Shown here piece after piece: positions 43,320 through 51,270 of a DNA stretch of 64,000 nt; the stretch's first letter is position 1; each line of letters begins with the position of its first letter. The notes under the pieces are model-generated. The model had not been told where the DNA came from and did no database searches. It saw only the letters and a program-made list of their open reading frames with translations. Made by a program: the position numbers and the translations under genes. The stretch comes from Candidatus Neomarinimicrobiota bacterium (GTDB taxonomy: Bacteria > Fidelibacterota > Marinisomatia > Marinisomatales > S15-B10), in the NCBI GenBank assembly GCA_036476315.1, contig JAZGBI010000063.1:1-64000 (forward strand). The letters run 5' to 3'.

Positions 43320-43670
43320 ATGCCCGTGAGTGAAAGTTACCTAGAATACGTACTGGAACAACTTGAATGCGTGGGGCAAGTTTCTGCCAAGAAGATGTTT
43401 GGCGGAGTTGGACTCTACCTTGACAGGCTGTTCTTTGGACTGATTGCCAACGACACGTTGTATCTTAAGGTTGATGATTCCAATCGGTCTGATTACGAAG
43501 CGGCGGGTATGGGACCTTTCAGGCCCTATGGCGACAAGTCCCATTCAATGAAGTACTACGAAGTCCCGATAGATGTATTGGAAGACAGCAATACACTTCG
43601 AGTGTGGGCAAATAAGGCATTAGACATAGCAAAACGAAAGTTGCCAGTTAGCAAGAGAAAGCCAAATTAG
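43320..43670 (+). CDS. TfoX N-terminal domain protein
   Basis: A roughly 116-residue protein with the TfoX_N pattern: SYLEYVLEQLECVGQVSAKKMFGGVGLYLDRLFFGLIANDTLYLKVDD, then MKYYEVPIDVLED. In gammaproteobacteria the full TfoX/Sxy activates competence genes; stand-alone N-domains are widespread and have no known function. ATG 43320 is preferred to the in-frame GTG three codons earlier because AAGGAG lies eight bases before it. It is followed by a DUF2461 gene on the same strand. Confidence 0.88.
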   Translation: MPVSESYLEYVLEQLECVGQVSAKKMFGGVGLYLDRLFFGLIANDTLYLKVDDSNRSDYEAAGMGPFRPYGDKSHSMKYYEVPIDVLEDSNTLRVWANKALDIAKRKLPVSKRKPN

Positions 43671-43781
43671 GTCAATTACGAAAGGTTCTACCATCCCTGG
43701 AATGGGTGTAAAAAGCACGGGGAACTCCAAATGAACATTAACAGAAATTGAGACACGTTCAACAGCTTCTCACCAAAGACA

Positions 43782-44465
43782 TTGGACTTCCTGAAAAACT
43801 TGGGAGCAAATAACAACAAAGCTTGGTTTGAAGCACACAGGGAGGATTACCGAAAGCACTTGCTGGAACCGTTACAGAATCTGGTTGTGGATGCGGGCAA
43901 TTTTATGCTGACAATTGACCCGTATTTTGAGACAAGACCTGCAATAGATAAGACGATTTCCAGGATTTATCGAGACATAAGGTTCTCTAAAGACAAATCT
44001 CCCTATAGAAACACAATGTGGATAACCTTTAAAAGACCAGGCAAAGACTGGAAGAGTTCCCCAACCTATTTCTTTGAAATTTCTCCAGATTCATATCGTT
44101 ATGGGATGGGATTTTACAGTGTCTCGAAAGATACGATGGACATGTTTCGTGAGATGGTTGACAAAAAGCCAGAGGAGTTTCAAAAAGCAATTTCATTTTA
44201 TTCGCAACAAAAAGCTTTTGTGGTAGAGGGTGAGAAATACAAAAGGATAATCGATAAGACCAAGTCTGAAGAGATCCGGAATTGGTATCAAAGAAGAAAC
44301 CTATATTTGGTTTGTAATAGAGAGATCAACAGCCGCCTTTTCACGAGAGACTTGATTGACGACTTAGTTTCTGGTTTTGGTCTCCTTGCCCCGTTCTATC
44401 ATTACCTTTGGAAGATAAGACGTGAAGCGGAAAAGGGGAGGACCGGATATGGAAACATCAGATAA
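43782..44465 (+). CDS. DUF2461 protein, apparent start disrupted by an in-frame TGA
   Basis: A 227-residue DUF2461 (TIGR02453) protein: LKNLGANNNKAWFEAHREDYRKHLLEPL, TISRIYRDIRFSKDKSPYRNTMWITFKR and FEISPDSYRYGMGFYSVSKDTMDMF. Family members normally start about 15 residues earlier with a phenylalanine-rich stretch, and that stretch is present (DTFNSFSPKT) but preceded in frame by TGA at 43749. An ATG at 43731 with GGGGAA upstream opens the same frame and hits the TGA at codon 7. Either TTG 43782 is used, or the gene is damaged, or the base is a sequencing error. Function unknown. Confidence 0.75.
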   Translation: MDFLKNLGANNNKAWFEAHREDYRKHLLEPLQNLVVDAGNFMLTIDPYFETRPAIDKTISRIYRDIRFSKDKSPYRNTMWITFKRPGKDWKSSPTYFFEISPDSYRYGMGFYSVSKDTMDMFREMVDKKPEEFQKAISFYSQQKAFVVEGEKYKRIIDKTKSEEIRNWYQRRNLYLVCNREINSRLFTRDLIDDLVSGFGLLAPFYHYLWKIRREAEKGRTGYGNIR

Positions 44466-44489
44466 AATCCACTAGGGGGAATAACCACG

Positions 44490-44705
44490 ATGAATAACCC
44501 CCTATCAAAACTATTTTGTTGGCACCTGTCACAGGAAACTCTTATTCCCACAATAGCAGGGATTATTGTTCTTGCCCTATCGGCAGCCATGATACCGTTT
44601 CGTGAAATACCATTAGTAACTATGATGCTCTGGGATATAGGAATGGTCTTTTTGGCCGGGATACTTTTTCCCCTCTATTACATCCAACGGTATGGCAGCA
44701 GCTAC
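44490..44705 (+). pseudogene. N-terminal fragment of a CPBP-like membrane protease
   Basis: The first 70 codons encode a membrane protein start: LIPTIAGIIVLALSAAMIP, then LVTMMLWDIGMVFLAGILFPLYYIQRYG. That is the N-terminal pattern of many CPBP (CAAX/bacteriocin-processing) intramembrane proteases. From about 44705 the frame runs antisense through rpiB and no longer resembles a protein. The gene is therefore cut at the rpiB end. The family call is from pattern memory. Confidence 0.5.
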
Positions 44706-44719
44706 ACAACTGGGAGAAG

Positions 44720-45157
44720 TCAGGCATCCCTGCTTGATTGCTCCATCTTCCGAATCCTTTCTATCTGCTTCAGATTCCATTCATCATCGCTGTACGGTGT
44801 ATCGAACCAGGCATCGAGAATTTCCTTCACCACGGCTTCCGGTGTGGCCCGGAGGCTTAAGGCCAGGACATTGGCGTGGTTCCATATACGGGCTCCCTTG
44901 GCCGTTTCGGCATCGCCGCAGAGGGCCGCCCGGATACCGGGGATCTTATTCGCGGCAATGGTGCAACCGGTACCTGTCCAGCACATGACGATGGCTTCGT
45001 CTGCCTTTTCGTTCACCACCTGCTCCGCTGCCTGACGGGTCACCTCCGGCCAGTCTTCCGATTCGAAATAGACCACCTTGTGGCCCCGTTTTTTCAGCTC
45101 ATCTAACACCGCATCCACCAGATGGGTCCGTTCATCGGTGCTCACCGCGAGTTTCAT
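44720..45157 (-). CDS. RpiB/LacA/LacB-family sugar-phosphate isomerase
   Basis: A 145-residue isomerase of the RpiB family, which interconverts ribose-5-phosphate and ribulose-5-phosphate or related sugars. Visible: MKLAVSTDERTHLVDAVLDELKKRGHKV, ADEAIVMCWTGTGCTIAANKIPGIRAALCGDAETAKGARIWNHANVLALSLR. The cysteine in the second-strand motif and the GTGCTIAANK/NHANVL motifs match the family. The usual D-HAG start is replaced by STDERTHL. It is read alone on the minus strand, between a truncated gene and a repeat array. Confidence 0.88.
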   Translation of the reverse strand: MKLAVSTDERTHLVDAVLDELKKRGHKVVYFESEDWPEVTRQAAEQVVNEKADEAIVMCWTGTGCTIAANKIPGIRAALCGDAETAKGARIWNHANVLALSLRATPEAVVKEILDAWFDTPYSDDEWNLKQIERIRKMEQSSRDA

Positions 45158-45194
45158 GATTTGAATTTAAACCACAGATTACACAGATTGCACT

Positions 45195-45589
45195 AATCAT
45201 CAAGATAAAAGTAAAAAGTCGGATTCCGACGATCAAGTGTCAAGGATCAAGTAACAAGGATCAAGTGTCAAGTAACCAGTGAACCGGTCACCAGATGGCA
45301 GTCAGCAGCTACCGGGTTGGAGAAGTGGAGAATTGTTCCGTAGGAACTCCTTTGACCCGTAGGGTCTCCTGTGGAGGAGGAAGAATGTCCAAAGGAGCCT
45401 GTGGCGAGTATTGCGGCACGGAGGCCAGTGAGCATTCAGCACTCATTGTCCAGAAGCATCGAGCATCCAGTATCTAGCATCAAGATTCACGGATTACGCA
45501 TCGAGTATCAAGAAACCAGCATCCGGGAACCAGAGGGAAAGACGTGTTCAAGTGTTTCCCGAGGGGACTCCTTCGGAGCAGGTGTTAAC
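45195..45589. repeat. Repeat array directly upstream of the DnaE polymerase core
   Basis: CAAG-NNN words followed by CCAGTGAACCGGTCACC and GGCAGTCAGCAG (45238-45308), then GTAGGAACTCC, GGTCTCCTGTGGAGG and a further run of GAGCATCCAGTATC and CAAGATTCACG words to about 45530. An open frame from 45371 crosses this array into the polymerase gene, but its translation is not protein-like before about 45590. The array therefore forms one edge of the split dnaE. Confidence 0.7.
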
Positions 45590-47851
45590 GTGAAAGACTC
45601 GAAAACGAAAAGTTCTACTGATCTTCTGGTCAAAGTCTGTCACGAGGCCTTGCCGGAGAAGTACGATCCCATCACCACGGAGGTCTTGAAGCGCCTCACT
45701 TATGAGCTCGATATCATTATCGAGATGGGGTATGCCGATTATTTCCTGATTGTTTGGGATATTGTTCGATGGGCGAAAAGGCGCGGCATTCCCGTGGTGG
45801 GCCGCGGTTCAGCGGCGGGGAGCTTGGTGTCCTATTTGTTGGAGATCACCCCGGTCGATCCTATCAAACATAACCTGGTGTTCGAACGGTTTTTGAATCC
45901 CGATCGCCAGGAACCACCGGACATTGACATCGATCTCTGCTGGAAGCAGCGGGACGACGTCATCGAGTACGTCTACAAGCGGTATGGTCGGGATCGGGTC
46001 GCCATGATCTGCACCTACAATACCTACAAATTCCGGGGAGCCGTCAGGGACGTTGCGAGGGCCATGGGACTTTCCGAACGGGAAATCAATACTATCTCGC
46101 ACAACTTGCCGTTATCCCATGAACCGACATTGGGTAACGGGGATGGGAGGAACGATCCGCGTTATGAAGAAATCTTTGAGACGGCCCGAAGTTTGATCCA
46201 CCGGCCGCGACACATGGGGATTCACGCGGGAGGAATTGTCATCACTCCAGACAAAATCACCGAATACGTTCCCCTTCAACGATCCACCAAAGGTCCCGTG
46301 GTGACCCAGTTCGATATGCACGGAGTGGAAAAGATAGGGCTTGTGAAGATCGATCTATTGGGTCAGCGGTCTTTAACCGTGGTGGCGGAGATGGCGGAGA
46401 CGCTAAAGAAAAAATATGGAGTCCGGTTCGACCTTCAGACGATGCCATCATTGGATGAAAAGGTAAAACGTCTCATCCGAACGGGCCGGACCATGGGAGT
46501 ATTTCAGATCGAATCGCCGGGGATGAGAGGATTATTGAAGAAATTGAAGGTTGACTCCTTCGAGATGATCACGGCGGCCAGTTCCGTTATCCGGCCGGGA
46601 CCTGCAGACTCGGGGATGTTGCGCCATTTCATCAAGCGGCACCATGGAAAAGAAGAGGTTAAAACGGTTCTTCCGGCCATAGGGGAGATACTGAAAGAAA
46701 CATACGGTGTGATGCTCTACCAGGAGGATGTCATCAAGATTGCTGAGGCCGTTGCTGGATGGAGCTTGGCAGAATCGGATAAACTTCGCCGGTCCATGAG
46801 TGGGAAAAGGGTAGAGGAACCGTTTATGGAGCACCGGGATCGGTTCATTAAGGATGCCGTGAAGAGGGGTGTGAATGTGGACGCCGCTATCGAGACCTGG
46901 CGGCAGATGGTGGCTTTCTCCGGATATGCTTTCTGCAAGGCCCACTCCGCTGCCTATTCGGTGGTTTCCGTTCAGTGTGCCTGGCTGAAGGCCCACTTCC
47001 CGGCGGAGTTTCTGGCTACTGTCATGTCCAATTATGGTGGATTCTACCATACGTCGTGCTATCTGGAAGAAGCCCGGCGTATGGGGATCAATATTCTGCC
47101 GCCGGACGTGAACCTTTCGGAACCCCACTTCATAGGTCACGATGACGACGGCGAAGAGGAGTGGATTCGGATCGGTCTTCTTCAGGTGAAGGGGTTAACC
47201 CAGGCCACACTCAAAAAAATATTGGACAAACGTAAGGAAAGACCGTTTGAGTCGCTGGAGGACTTCTGTGTCCGGGTGAGGCCGTCTTGCCGGGAAGTAG
47301 AGGCACTCATTCGCTGTGGCGGATTTGATTCATTTCCTTACACCCGTCCTCAGCATTTGTGGCGCCTCAAACTTATCTATGATAAACTCAAGGGTTCGGA
47401 GGAAGTCATTTTCTCCAGGGTGGTCACGAAAGTATCCACGCCTGTTCCCTGGGTCGATTATCCTTTGGAGAAAAAATTACGGGATGAGCTGGAACTCATG
47501 GAACTCACGGTGGAAAAACATCCCCTGTGGATCTATAAAAAGGCACTGAAGGCTCATGCAGAAAAAGTGGGAAAGTTTGTTCATGCCCGGGATCTTGAGA
47601 GGTACAAAGGAAAACAGGTCACCATGGTGGGCTGGATGGTTACCACCCGACGGTTGAAGACCAAGCGGAAAAAGATAATGCAATTTCTTTCCTGCGAGGA
47701 TCTTACAGGGACATTTGAGTGTGTCCTTTTCCCCCACGCGTATCAGCAATATGGCCATCTGATCCGGAGCCGGGGGCCTTACATGATCACTGGCAAGGTG
47801 GAAGATGATTTTGGACACACCCCCGTTACCGTGAAAAAATTGGAGCTCTGA
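45590..47851 (+). CDS. dnaE: DnaE-type DNA polymerase III alpha lacking its PHP domain
   Basis: A C-family polymerase of about 753 residues beginning where the palm domain begins. Key motifs: LTYELDIIIEMGYADYFLIVWDIV, GRGSAAGSLVSYLLEITPVDP, catalytic D111 and D113 in PPDIDIDL, GLVKIDLLGQRSL with D255, GVMLYQEDVI, a helix-hairpin-helix (KGLTQATLKKILDKR) and a C-terminal OB fold (QVTMVGWMVTTRRL). It ends soon after the OB fold, without the tau-binding domain, as in short error-prone-type DnaE proteins. The missing PHP domain is encoded at 29894-30631; together they would total about 998 residues. GTG 45590 is proposed as start. Confidence 0.88.
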   Translation: MKDSKTKSSTDLLVKVCHEALPEKYDPITTEVLKRLTYELDIIIEMGYADYFLIVWDIVRWAKRRGIPVVGRGSAAGSLVSYLLEITPVDPIKHNLVFERFLNPDRQEPPDIDIDLCWKQRDDVIEYVYKRYGRDRVAMICTYNTYKFRGAVRDVARAMGLSEREINTISHNLPLSHEPTLGNGDGRNDPRYEEIFETARSLIHRPRHMGIHAGGIVITPDKITEYVPLQRSTKGPVVTQFDMHGVEKIGLVKIDLLGQRSLTVVAEMAETLKKKYGVRFDLQTMPSLDEKVKRLIRTGRTMGVFQIESPGMRGLLKKLKVDSFEMITAASSVIRPGPADSGMLRHFIKRHHGKEEVKTVLPAIGEILKETYGVMLYQEDVIKIAEAVAGWSLAESDKLRRSMSGKRVEEPFMEHRDRFIKDAVKRGVNVDAAIETWRQMVAFSGYAFCKAHSAAYSVVSVQCAWLKAHFPAEFLATVMSNYGGFYHTSCYLEEARRMGINILPPDVNLSEPHFIGHDDDGEEEWIRIGLLQVKGLTQATLKKILDKRKERPFESLEDFCVRVRPSCREVEALIRCGGFDSFPYTRPQHLWRLKLIYDKLKGSEEVIFSRVVTKVSTPVPWVDYPLEKKLRDELELMELTVEKHPLWIYKKALKAHAEKVGKFVHARDLERYKGKQVTMVGWMVTTRRLKTKRKKIMQFLSCEDLTGTFECVLFPHAYQQYGHLIRSRGPYMITGKVEDDFGHTPVTVKKLEL

Positions 47852-47900
47852 CAAAAGGGGGATCTTCATCAATAAAGACTTGACCATTTTGTCTTGCTTT

Positions 47901-47930
47901 TTGAAGCTTTGCAAAAGTAGAATGTATATA
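47901..47930 (+). promoter_or_regulatory. Promoter candidate for the envelope hydrolase operon
   Basis: TTGAAG (47901-47906), an 18-base spacer and TATATA (47925-47930) lie about 55 bases before the penicillin acylase ATG and after the dnaE stop. The boxes are reasonable but not consensus. Confidence 0.35.
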
Positions 47931-47985
47931 TTTTCACCTTGAGGTACGGGAGGCTTACCGAGGCGGAAAAGATGGGGAGTGAATC

Positions 47986-50409
47986 ATGAAAACGTTGACC
48001 AGAGTGGGTGCAGCACTCTTCCTATTGGGTTTTCTCCTTTTCCTGTTTGTCCGGCTTTATCTTCATTATCCCCTTCCGGTGTACGAGGGCGAACTAACCA
48101 ATGACGATCTCCTCGAGCCGGTGGAGGTGTACTTTGATGACTATGCCGTGCCTCACATTTATGCCGGGAATGAACACGACCTATTTTACGTGGCGGGTTA
48201 CATCGCTGCCCGGGAGCGGTTGTTCCAGATGACCGTCACGGCAGCGGCTGTGGAAGGGAGGCTGGCGGAACTCTTCGGTGAAAAGGCGGTTCCCGACGAC
48301 ATATATCTCAGGACCTGGGGCATTCCCAAGATGGCACGGATTCTTGCAGAAAACATGCATCCCGATGCACTCACCATATCAACCGACTTCTGTGATGGCA
48401 TTAATGCATACATCGATAATGTCGGACAAGACCTCCCCTTTGAGTTCAAGCTGCTTCGAATTAAGCCCTTGCACTGGAAACCCGCTCATGTGGCCGGTTT
48501 CGTTCGATTGATGGGCCACAATCTCACATCTTCCTGGCAGCCGGAAATCATTCTCGGTCAGGCAGCCTACATGTTCGGGGAAGAGAGGGTACGTCAACTT
48601 CTGCCAGTCCAGCCGGAAGACCACTCCCTGGCATTTGGTGAGTACGGGGAATTGTGGAGGACACTGGTTGTGAGGGAACAGAGCTTGAGAAAGCGCCTTC
48701 AGATGGAGGGAAGCCATCTCGGGTCAAATAATTGGGTGATTTCCGGCAGTCGTACTGCCTCCGGAAGGCCCATTCTGGCCAACGATCCTCACCTCCCTTT
48801 CTCACAGCCAGCCCGGTGGTTCGAGATGCATCTCGTGGGAGGTCGGTTCAACGTGAGCGGGGCCTGCCTGGCGGGCGTGCCCGTCCCGGTGCTGGGGCAG
48901 AATGAGGCTTGCACGTGGGGCTTTACCAATCTCATGATGGATGACATCGATTTCTTTGTGGAAACGACGAATCCGGACAGCGGAAATGAGTATTTGCACG
49001 ATGGAGAATGGTTGTCCATGGACCTTCGGGAAGAAACCATTGCCGTAAAGAGCGGAGGAGAGAGGACCTTCGTTGTACGGGAGACTATTCACGGGCCTGT
49101 GATCTCAGATATCCATCCTCTCCTTTCGGGTGAGAAACCGGCCACAGGGAAAAATCAAGTTGTGGCCATGCAGTGGACGGGACACGATACCAGTGATGAG
49201 GTATACAGCATCCTGCGCCTGAATCTCATGGGGAACTGGGAAGATTTTACGGAGGCGGCAAAAACCTTTGGCACGCCGGGCCAGAATGTTGTCTATGCAG
49301 ATACGGCGGGCAACATAGGGTGGCGGCCTTTTCTGAGAATACCAGTGCGTAAAGGGGGACGAAATCTGGTTCCTATGCCGGGAGAGTCCTCGGAATGGGA
49401 CTGGCAAGGATATGTTCCATTCGAGGAGATTCCTTTTCAGTTCAACCCGAAAAAGGGCATAATCGTCACGGCGAATAATCAGGTGATCGATGATTCATAT
49501 CCTTATTACGTGTCCGCCTTTTGGGAATACCCATCGAGGGCGAATCGAATCTGGGAAATGCTTGGGGAGAGAGAGGAGATTACGGTAGAGGATGTGAAGA
49601 GGGTACAGAATGATGTGGTTTCCCCCTTTGCCCGGGAAGTTTCCCCGTATTTTGTTTCGGTCTTCGAAGGGTACGATTTTGAAAATGATTCGAATCTACG
49701 GACTGCCGTGAATCTCTTGCGCGGATGGAATGGTGAGCACTCTGTTGAGTCAGCAGCAGCAGCAGTTTTCAATACTGCATTCCTGAGGCTTCTCTGGAAT
49801 GTTTATGGGGACGAAATGGAGCTCATGGGAGATGGGTTTTATGATGGGTGGTTGGCCCTCCCCAGCATGTCCCAGAAGAATCTCGTGTACCTGCTGAGGA
49901 ATGAGAGGATATCCTGGTTCGATAATGTAACCACCGGGAATGTGGAACTCAGGGGCGATATCCTGACCCGGTCCCTTGTGGAAGGCGTGAGGGAACTTGA
50001 AGGCCGTCTCGGTCCAGATCCCACCAACTGGCATTGGGGAAATCTGCACAGGATCGCTCATCTCCACGCCATTGGCAAGGATTGGCCTCTTCTGGGGAAA
50101 GTGTTTGGCCTTGATGTGGGACCTTTTGAATTCGGAGGGGCCAATTCAACGGTTAGCAACGGCGAATATTTGCTGGGTGACCCATTCCATGTGGTCAACG
50201 GACCCTCGTTTCGCCGCATCGTCGATTTCGCTCAGCTCGATAAGACGCAATTCATCATACCCACGGGGCAATCCGGCCTGCCCAGAAGCCCTCATTACGC
50301 AGATCAGGCCCCTCTATATCATTCGGGCCGGTACCGAACGACCTACTTCCTGGAAGAGACGATCAAGAATTCCGGATTCCGCCGCTTGCTCCTTTCCCCA
50401 TCCCGTTGA
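47986..50409 (+). CDS. Penicillin acylase family (S45) N-terminal nucleophile hydrolase
   Basis: An 807-residue exported or membrane-anchored amidase. It begins with a signal/anchor helix (VGAALFLLGFLLFLFVRLYL), then an alpha-chain region (YFDDYAVPHIYAGNEHDLFYVAGYIAARERLFQMT), a linker and the nucleophile of the self-cleaved beta chain, S247 in GSNNWVISGSRT. NDPHLPFSQPARWFEMHL and GQNEACTWGFTNLMMDDIDFF follow. Relatives hydrolyse N-acyl amides such as penicillins or acyl-homoserine lactones; the substrate here is unknown. It is four bases from the GDPD gene, so in an operon with it. Confidence 0.92.
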   Translation: MKTLTRVGAALFLLGFLLFLFVRLYLHYPLPVYEGELTNDDLLEPVEVYFDDYAVPHIYAGNEHDLFYVAGYIAARERLFQMTVTAAAVEGRLAELFGEKAVPDDIYLRTWGIPKMARILAENMHPDALTISTDFCDGINAYIDNVGQDLPFEFKLLRIKPLHWKPAHVAGFVRLMGHNLTSSWQPEIILGQAAYMFGEERVRQLLPVQPEDHSLAFGEYGELWRTLVVREQSLRKRLQMEGSHLGSNNWVISGSRTASGRPILANDPHLPFSQPARWFEMHLVGGRFNVSGACLAGVPVPVLGQNEACTWGFTNLMMDDIDFFVETTNPDSGNEYLHDGEWLSMDLREETIAVKSGGERTFVVRETIHGPVISDIHPLLSGEKPATGKNQVVAMQWTGHDTSDEVYSILRLNLMGNWEDFTEAAKTFGTPGQNVVYADTAGNIGWRPFLRIPVRKGGRNLVPMPGESSEWDWQGYVPFEEIPFQFNPKKGIIVTANNQVIDDSYPYYVSAFWEYPSRANRIWEMLGEREEITVEDVKRVQNDVVSPFAREVSPYFVSVFEGYDFENDSNLRTAVNLLRGWNGEHSVESAAAAVFNTAFLRLLWNVYGDEMELMGDGFYDGWLALPSMSQKNLVYLLRNERISWFDNVTTGNVELRGDILTRSLVEGVRELEGRLGPDPTNWHWGNLHRIAHLHAIGKDWPLLGKVFGLDVGPFEFGGANSTVSNGEYLLGDPFHVVNGPSFRRIVDFAQLDKTQFIIPTGQSGLPRSPHYADQAPLYHSGRYRTTYFLEETIKNSGFRRLLLSPSR

Positions 50410-50412
50410 CTC

Positions 50413-51270
50413 ATGGAATTGACCGCGCTCTATCTACTTCTGGTGTTCATGGGAATTCTGGTGGTAAAACATTTCGCATTCTGGCAGCCAATGGATGTGA
50501 CTTATCTGTACCGAAACGGGTATGACAAGCTGGGGCATCGTGGATCTCCAAAAGAGGCACCGGAGAATACTCTTCCTTCCTACAGGAAGGCTCTGGAACA
50601 GGGGTTGAAGGCCATCGAAATGGATGTTCTGACCACCCGGGATGGGAAGGTTGTCTGCTCCCACAATCACGATCTGGAGCATGAGACGGACGGTACGGGA
50701 TACATTGACGATATGACGTATGCCGAACTGGCAAGTGTAGATGCTGCCGCCAAGTTCCCCGACTATTCTCCGTGTAGACTGCCCCTTCTTGAGGAAACTC
50801 TTGATGCGATTCCCGAGAATGTCATTCTCGATATTGAGATCAAGGCCAGAGGGGCGCTGGATTTGACAACGGCGAAACACGTCGTGGCACTCATCAGGAA
50901 ACGGAACATCTACCATCGAGTCGTGGTATCCAGTTTTCACCCTCTAGTCATCGGAAGAGTCAAGTGGTTGGACAGACGAATTCCCACAGGGTACATCTGG
51001 ACAGATCATTCGGTGCCCGTCATTCTGAGAAAACCGAGGTTCATCAATCTCGTGCATCCCGATGTTTTCAAACCTGAGATCCATCTCGTCAACGAACATT
51101 TGGTGAGATATGCTCGGGGGAAGAAATTATCCATAAGCCCGTGGACCGTTAATAACCAGCCTGCCATGGAGTGGTCATTAAACCTTGGAGTTCAGGGGAT
51201 TATTTCAGATTTTCCCGGATTGATGCACAGGGCAGTCGAGAATGTGAAGGAGTTCCATGAGGACCGATAA
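50413..51270 (+). CDS. Glycerophosphodiester phosphodiesterase family protein
   Basis: A 285-residue GDPD with an N-terminal membrane anchor (LTALYLLLVFMGILVV). The TIM-barrel motifs are present: LGHRGSPKEAPENTLPSY (catalytic histidine and glutamate region), IEMDVLTTRDGKVVCSHNHDLEHETDGTG (second histidine in SHNHDL), LDIEIKARG and SPWTVNN. It cleaves glycerophosphodiesters to glycerol-3-phosphate and an alcohol. It overlaps the next gene (M28-PDZ) by 14 bases and follows the acylase by four. Confidence 0.9.
   Translation: MELTALYLLLVFMGILVVKHFAFWQPMDVTYLYRNGYDKLGHRGSPKEAPENTLPSYRKALEQGLKAIEMDVLTTRDGKVVCSHNHDLEHETDGTGYIDDMTYAELASVDAAAKFPDYSPCRLPLLEETLDAIPENVILDIEIKARGALDLTTAKHVVALIRKRNIYHRVVVSSFHPLVIGRVKWLDRRIPTGYIWTDHSVPVILRKPRFINLVHPDVFKPEIHLVNEHLVRYARGKKLSISPWTVNNQPAMEWSLNLGVQGIISDFPGLMHRAVENVKEFHEDR

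Noticed and set aside
44706-45035. C-terminal part of the membrane ORF starting at 44490
   Set aside because: It lies entirely antisense to rpiB and its translation is not protein-like beyond the first 70 codons.
30632-45589. Excisable element interrupting dnaE, like sporulation or nif elements
   Set aside because: No recombinase, integrase or matching direct repeats at the two edges were found, and the block carries apparently core genes such as glnA and recN.
45371-45589. 73-residue N-terminal extension of the DnaE core
   Set aside because: The open frame crosses a repeat array and its translation has no similarity to DnaE; the conserved sequence starts after 45590.
29894-47851. Split intein joining the two DnaE halves
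   Set aside because: Neither half has intein sequence: no cysteine-initiated intein block after FIPES and no C-terminal HN-C/S junction before the palm domain. The split site also differs from the cyanobacterial one.
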